In this document: piece after piece, positions 47,931 to 50,169 of the stretch
Layout: every line of letters begins with the position of its first letter
Position numbering within the stretch: position 1 is the first letter of the stretch
NCBI GenBank assembly: GCA_035264885.1
Contig: DATFPK010000005.1
Coordinates: forward strand, 1 to 50,169
Length of the DNA: 50,169 nt
Reading direction: 5' to 3'
Origin: DATFPK01 sp035264885
GTDB lineage: Bacteria; Actinomycetota; Thermoleophilia; Solirubrobacterales; 70-9
Translations under genes and position numbers: made by a program
Notes under the pieces: model-generated
What the model was told of the DNA's origin: nothing
What the model saw: the letters and a program-made list of their open reading frames with translations, nothing else
Database searches by the model: none

Positions 47931-48196
47931 GGCCTGACGGCGCACACTAGACGCCGCGAAGCGGCGGATTCAGTCGGATCGTTGTCGCGGGTGAACGTGG
48001 ACGACGGTCCCCGACCTCGACGCTCCGCCTGGCCGAGTCCTTCATAAGGAAAGGTCGATCCGTTCCTTCCAGGCGCCTGGTCCGCACGTGGATCGCCGCT
48101 CGCTGATCTCCAGCTGGCAAGGTTCTCCCACGCACCCAGGATCGAAGTTAGATCACCCCACATGAACCGAGCAAGGTCGATTTCGGGTATCGGTAG
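47931..48196. other. Non-coding gap between thrC and the redox/thrB operon
   Basis: About 265 bp without a convincing gene, the largest gap in the window. It holds a minus-strand promoter (48145-48174), a perfect 12-bp palindrome CCAGGCGCCTGG (48069-48080), TCCTT-CAT-AAGGA (48038-48050) and a small GC hairpin CGCCGC-GAA-GCGGCG (47952-47966). Base composition is lower in GC than the genes around. No tRNA-like fold was seen. A regulatory leader or small RNA is possible. Confidence 0.45.
48145..48174 (-). promoter_or_regulatory. Minus-strand promoter-like sequence after thrC
   Basis: On the minus strand TTGCTC (48169-48174) and TAACTT (48145-48150) are separated by 18 bp, starting 23 bp beyond the thrC stop. 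It would give a transcript reading across the gap towards the redox genes and thrB. Confidence 0.4.
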
Positions 48197-49231
48197 TCAG
48201 GCGAAGACGACCCGCTCGACCGCCGCGATGTCGTTCTCGCAGTTGGTCACCGCGGGTGCCTTCCCGAGCGCGGTGTCCGGGTCTTTCAGCCCGTGCCCTG
48301 TCAGGACGCAGACGACCGACTCGGGGCCCGTGCCGCCCTCGGGCACTGGAAGCCCGTGGGCGAGGATCCCCGCCACTGACGCCGCCGAGGCGGGCTCGCA
48401 GAAGACGCCCTCGTCGGCGGCCAGCCAGCGGTAGGCGTCGATGATCTGCTCGTCGGAAACCGCGGCGACCCGGCCTCGCGAGGACGTGAAGGCGTCCATC
48501 GCCTCCTCCCAGCGGGCGGGGTTGCCGATCCGGATCGCCGACGCCACCGTCTCCGGGTTCGCCACCGGCGCCCCCTGCACCAGCGGCGCCGCGCCTTCGG
48601 CCTGGAAACCGTAGAGCACCGGCGCCGCGCCGACCTCCTGGAAGCCCCGCCACCAGGACGTCACGTTGCCGGCGTTGCCGACCGGGATCGCCAGCGCCGC
48701 GGGAGCCTCTCCCAGTTCGTCGACGACCTCGAAGGCGGCCGTCTTCTGGCCCTCGATCCGGTAGGGGTTGACCGAGTTGACCAGCTCGATCGGGTGGCGA
48801 TCGGCGAGCTCGCGGACGATCGTCAGCGCCTCGTCGAAGTTGCCGCGCAGCGCGATGACCCGCGCCCCGTGCATCAGCGCCTGTGCCAGCTTGCCGATTG
48901 CGATCTTGCCCTCCGGCACGATCACCGCGCCTCGCAATCCGGCCCGCGCCGCGTACGCGGCGCAACTCGCCGCGGTGTTGCCGGTCGAGGCGCAGATGAC
49001 CGCCTCGGCCCCCACTCCCCTGGCCCGCGACACGGCCACGGTCATGCCGCGGTCCTTGAAGCTCCCGGTCGGGTTCGCACCCTCGAACTTCAGGTACGCC
49101 TGCGCGCCGATCCGTTCGCTCAACCGCTCGCTCGGAATCAGCGGCGTCGACCCCTCGTTCAGGCTGACCACCGGGTCACCGGGCTCGAGCGGCAGCCGCT
49201 CGCGGTACCTCTCGATCAGCGGCTGGGGCAC
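48197..49231 (-). CDS. thrC: Threonine synthase
   Basis: 344 aa from GTG 49231 with GGGAGGGGAG about 7 nt upstream. A fold-type II PLP enzyme: the Schiff-base lysine lies in NPTGSFKDRGMTVAVS, the cofactor loops in CASTGNTAASCAAYAARAGL and IPVGNAGNVTSWWRGFQ, and AVSDEQIIDAYRWLAADEG and FCEPASAASVAGI follow. It makes threonine from phosphohomoserine. Short form, as in most actinobacteria. Gap to the homoserine dehydrogenase stop is 22 nt, so hom-thrC is one operon, with thrB further downstream. Confidence 0.96.
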   Translation of the reverse strand: MPQPLIERYRERLPLEPGDPVVSLNEGSTPLIPSERLSERIGAQAYLKFEGANPTGSFKDRGMTVAVSRARGVGAEAVICASTGNTAASCAAYAARAGLRGAVIVPEGKIAIGKLAQALMHGARVIALRGNFDEALTIVRELADRHPIELVNSVNPYRIEGQKTAAFEVVDELGEAPAALAIPVGNAGNVTSWWRGFQEVGAAPVLYGFQAEGAAPLVQGAPVANPETVASAIRIGNPARWEEAMDAFTSSRGRVAAVSDEQIIDAYRWLAADEGVFCEPASAASVAGILAHGLPVPEGGTGPESVVCVLTGHGLKDPDTALGKAPAVTNCENDIAAVERVVFA

Positions 49232-49253
49232 CGGCGAGCTCCCCTCCCGGGGC

Positions 49254-50169
49254 TCATACGAACTCCTCTTCGATGACGCGGATGTAGCGGGGTGGCGAGC
49301 GGAGGAAGTCCAGGCGTGAGATCTCCTGCACGGCTCCGATGAAGCTGTCCTCCGGCGCCTCGTGGACGACCATCACGAGCCGGGCGTCGTCACCGAGGCC
49401 CCGCTGGACGACGCTCTTCACCGAAACGCCCTTCTCGCCGAGCACCCGGGCGATCTGAGCGAGCACCCCGGGTTCGTCCGCCACCTCGAGGTGCAGGTAG
49501 AAGGACGACGTGACATCGCGGACGACGGGCAGGTCGGCGCGGACCTCGTGGACCGGCGCGTCTCCGGAGAGGATCGAGACGACGTCGCCCAGCACCGCCG
49601 ATGCGGTCTGGACGCCGCCGGCGCCCGGCCCGGACATCGTCACCTCGGTGATCTCGGGGGCCTCGACCATGACCGCGTTGAACGGGCCCTCGACCGGCGC
49701 GAGCGGGTGGCCGCGGTAGAGGAAGCAGGGGAAGACGCGGATGCTGATTCCGCCGTCGCGGCGCTCGGCGACGCCGAGCAGCTTCAGTGAGAGGCCGAGT
49801 TCCTTGGCGTAGGCGAGATCGTCGGGGCGGATCGACTCGATGCCCTCGTAGTCCACCTCGTCGAGCGTGACCTGCGTGTGGAAGGCGAGGCGGGCGAGGA
49901 TCGCCATCTTCGCCGCGGCGTCGGCGCCGTTCACGTCCTCGGTCGGGTCCGCCTCGGCGTAGCCGAGCTCCTGGGCGCGCCGCAGCACGTCCTCGTAGGC
50001 CGCACCGCTTGAGGCCATCTCGCTGAGGATGAAGTTGGTGGTGCCGTTGACGATCCCGAAGACCTTGGCGACCTCGGTGACGCCGAAGCTCTCCTGGATC
50101 ACCCGGATGATCGGGATGACGCCGGCGACCGCCGCCTCGAACCGGAGCTGAACGCCGGCCTCGCGCGCG
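49254..50169 (-). CDS. hom: Homoserine dehydrogenase (C-terminal part)
   Basis: The frame is open to the window edge; the N-terminal NAD(P)-binding part is outside. Visible parts (~305 aa): FEAAVAGVIPIIRVIQESF, the substrate region VFGIVNGTTNFILSEMASSG, GADAAAKMAILARLAFH with the catalytic lysine, and from about 100 residues before the end an ACT domain (DVTSSFYLHLEVADEPGVLAQIARVLGEKGVSVKSVVQRG is represented by YLHLEVADEPGVLAQIARVL and GVSVKSVVQRG). The ACT domain gives feedback control by threonine. The enzyme reduces aspartate semialdehyde to homoserine, the branch point to threonine and methionine. First of hom-thrC here. Confidence 0.94.
   Translation of the reverse strand, partial: AREAGVQLRFEAAVAGVIPIIRVIQESFGVTEVAKVFGIVNGTTNFILSEMASSGAAYEDVLRRAQELGYAEADPTEDVNGADAAAKMAILARLAFHTQVTLDEVDYEGIESIRPDDLAYAKELGLSLKLLGVAERRDGGISIRVFPCFLYRGHPLAPVEGPFNAVMVEAPEITEVTMSGPGAGGVQTASAVLGDVVSILSGDAPVHEVRADLPVVRDVTSSFYLHLEVADEPGVLAQIARVLGEKGVSVKSVVQRGLGDDARLVMVVHEAPEDSFIGAVQEISRLDFLRSPPRYIRVIEEEFV

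Noticed and set aside
47804..48163. 119-aa open frame on the minus strand
   Set aside because: It overlaps the small thiol protein in another frame and shows no conserved pattern; the gap is better read as non-coding.
47931..48196. tRNA or T-box leader for the threonine genes
   Set aside because: No T-loop GGTTCGAATCC-like motif, no T-box sequence and no anticodon-like stem could be found.
1..50169. CRISPR arrays, insertion sequences, rRNA or prophage
   Set aside because: No direct repeat series, transposase, integrase or phage structural pattern was seen on either strand.

Overview
The window is about 50 kb of dense, very GC-rich chromosome from an actinobacterium. The gene set fits the class Thermoleophilia (Solirubrobacterales-like) or a relative: an F420-type luciferase-like oxidoreductase, a wax ester synthase/diacylglycerol acyltransferase, a MarP-type periplasmic protease, a fused MoaD-MoaE, an AddAB/AdnAB-like recombination nuclease, FxsA and a DipZ-type C-terminal domain. 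The taxonomic call is inference. I see no rRNA, tRNA, CRISPR array, insertion sequence, phage gene or obvious transferred island.

Layout. 1-3900: end of a redoxin-type protein, a HAD phosphatase, then a minus-strand M28 peptidase-ispH-LLM oxidoreductase operon. 3900-9900: a secreted PQQ sugar dehydrogenase-like protein whose signal peptide lies upstream of the first canonical start, WS/DGAT, an unknown protein behind a palindromic site, a 66-aa protein and a DMT transporter. 9900-20400: molybdenum cofactor region (moeA, moaDE, moaC, mogA on the minus strand running into DUF445 and DUF4393; divergent mobA; DUF6457; moaA further on) interleaved with an EEP phosphoesterase, a GH16 glycosidase and a cytochrome P450. 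20100-22700: DUF59 protein, FxsA, two unknowns and a second HAD enzyme. 22800-31000: an AddB-like/AddA-like pair and xseA-xseB. 31000-36400: GGCT-like protein, a divergent yceI/marR pair with twin operators, an unlisted 34-aa membrane protein, an HxlR regulator with its own inverted repeat, a MarP-like protease and a penicillin-binding protein. 36300-39500: small membrane, lipoprotein, SRPBCC, zinc-ribbon, FHA and coiled-coil proteins. 39500-46100: gltB (large subunit only), a ParA ATPase, a VOC and a cupin protein. 46100-50169: hom(partial)-thrC, a 250-bp gap, then two thiol-redox genes and thrB.

Architecture. Genes in operons overlap mainly by 4 bp (ATGA/GTGA). Four convergent pairs share one palindromic CTAG as both stop codons. 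Many lead genes have a TANNNT hexamer 6-9 nt before the start codon and no Shine-Dalgarno, as expected for leaderless transcripts. Three divergent pairs have only 21-28 bp between start codons. Only one strong intrinsic-terminator-like hairpin is visible (31609-31636). The most promising unexplained signals are the perfect 16-bp inverted repeat between gltB and parA, the yceI/marR operators, the 34-aa membrane protein by hxlR, the non-canonical start of the PQQ enzyme, and the 250-bp gap with its own promoter downstream of thrC.
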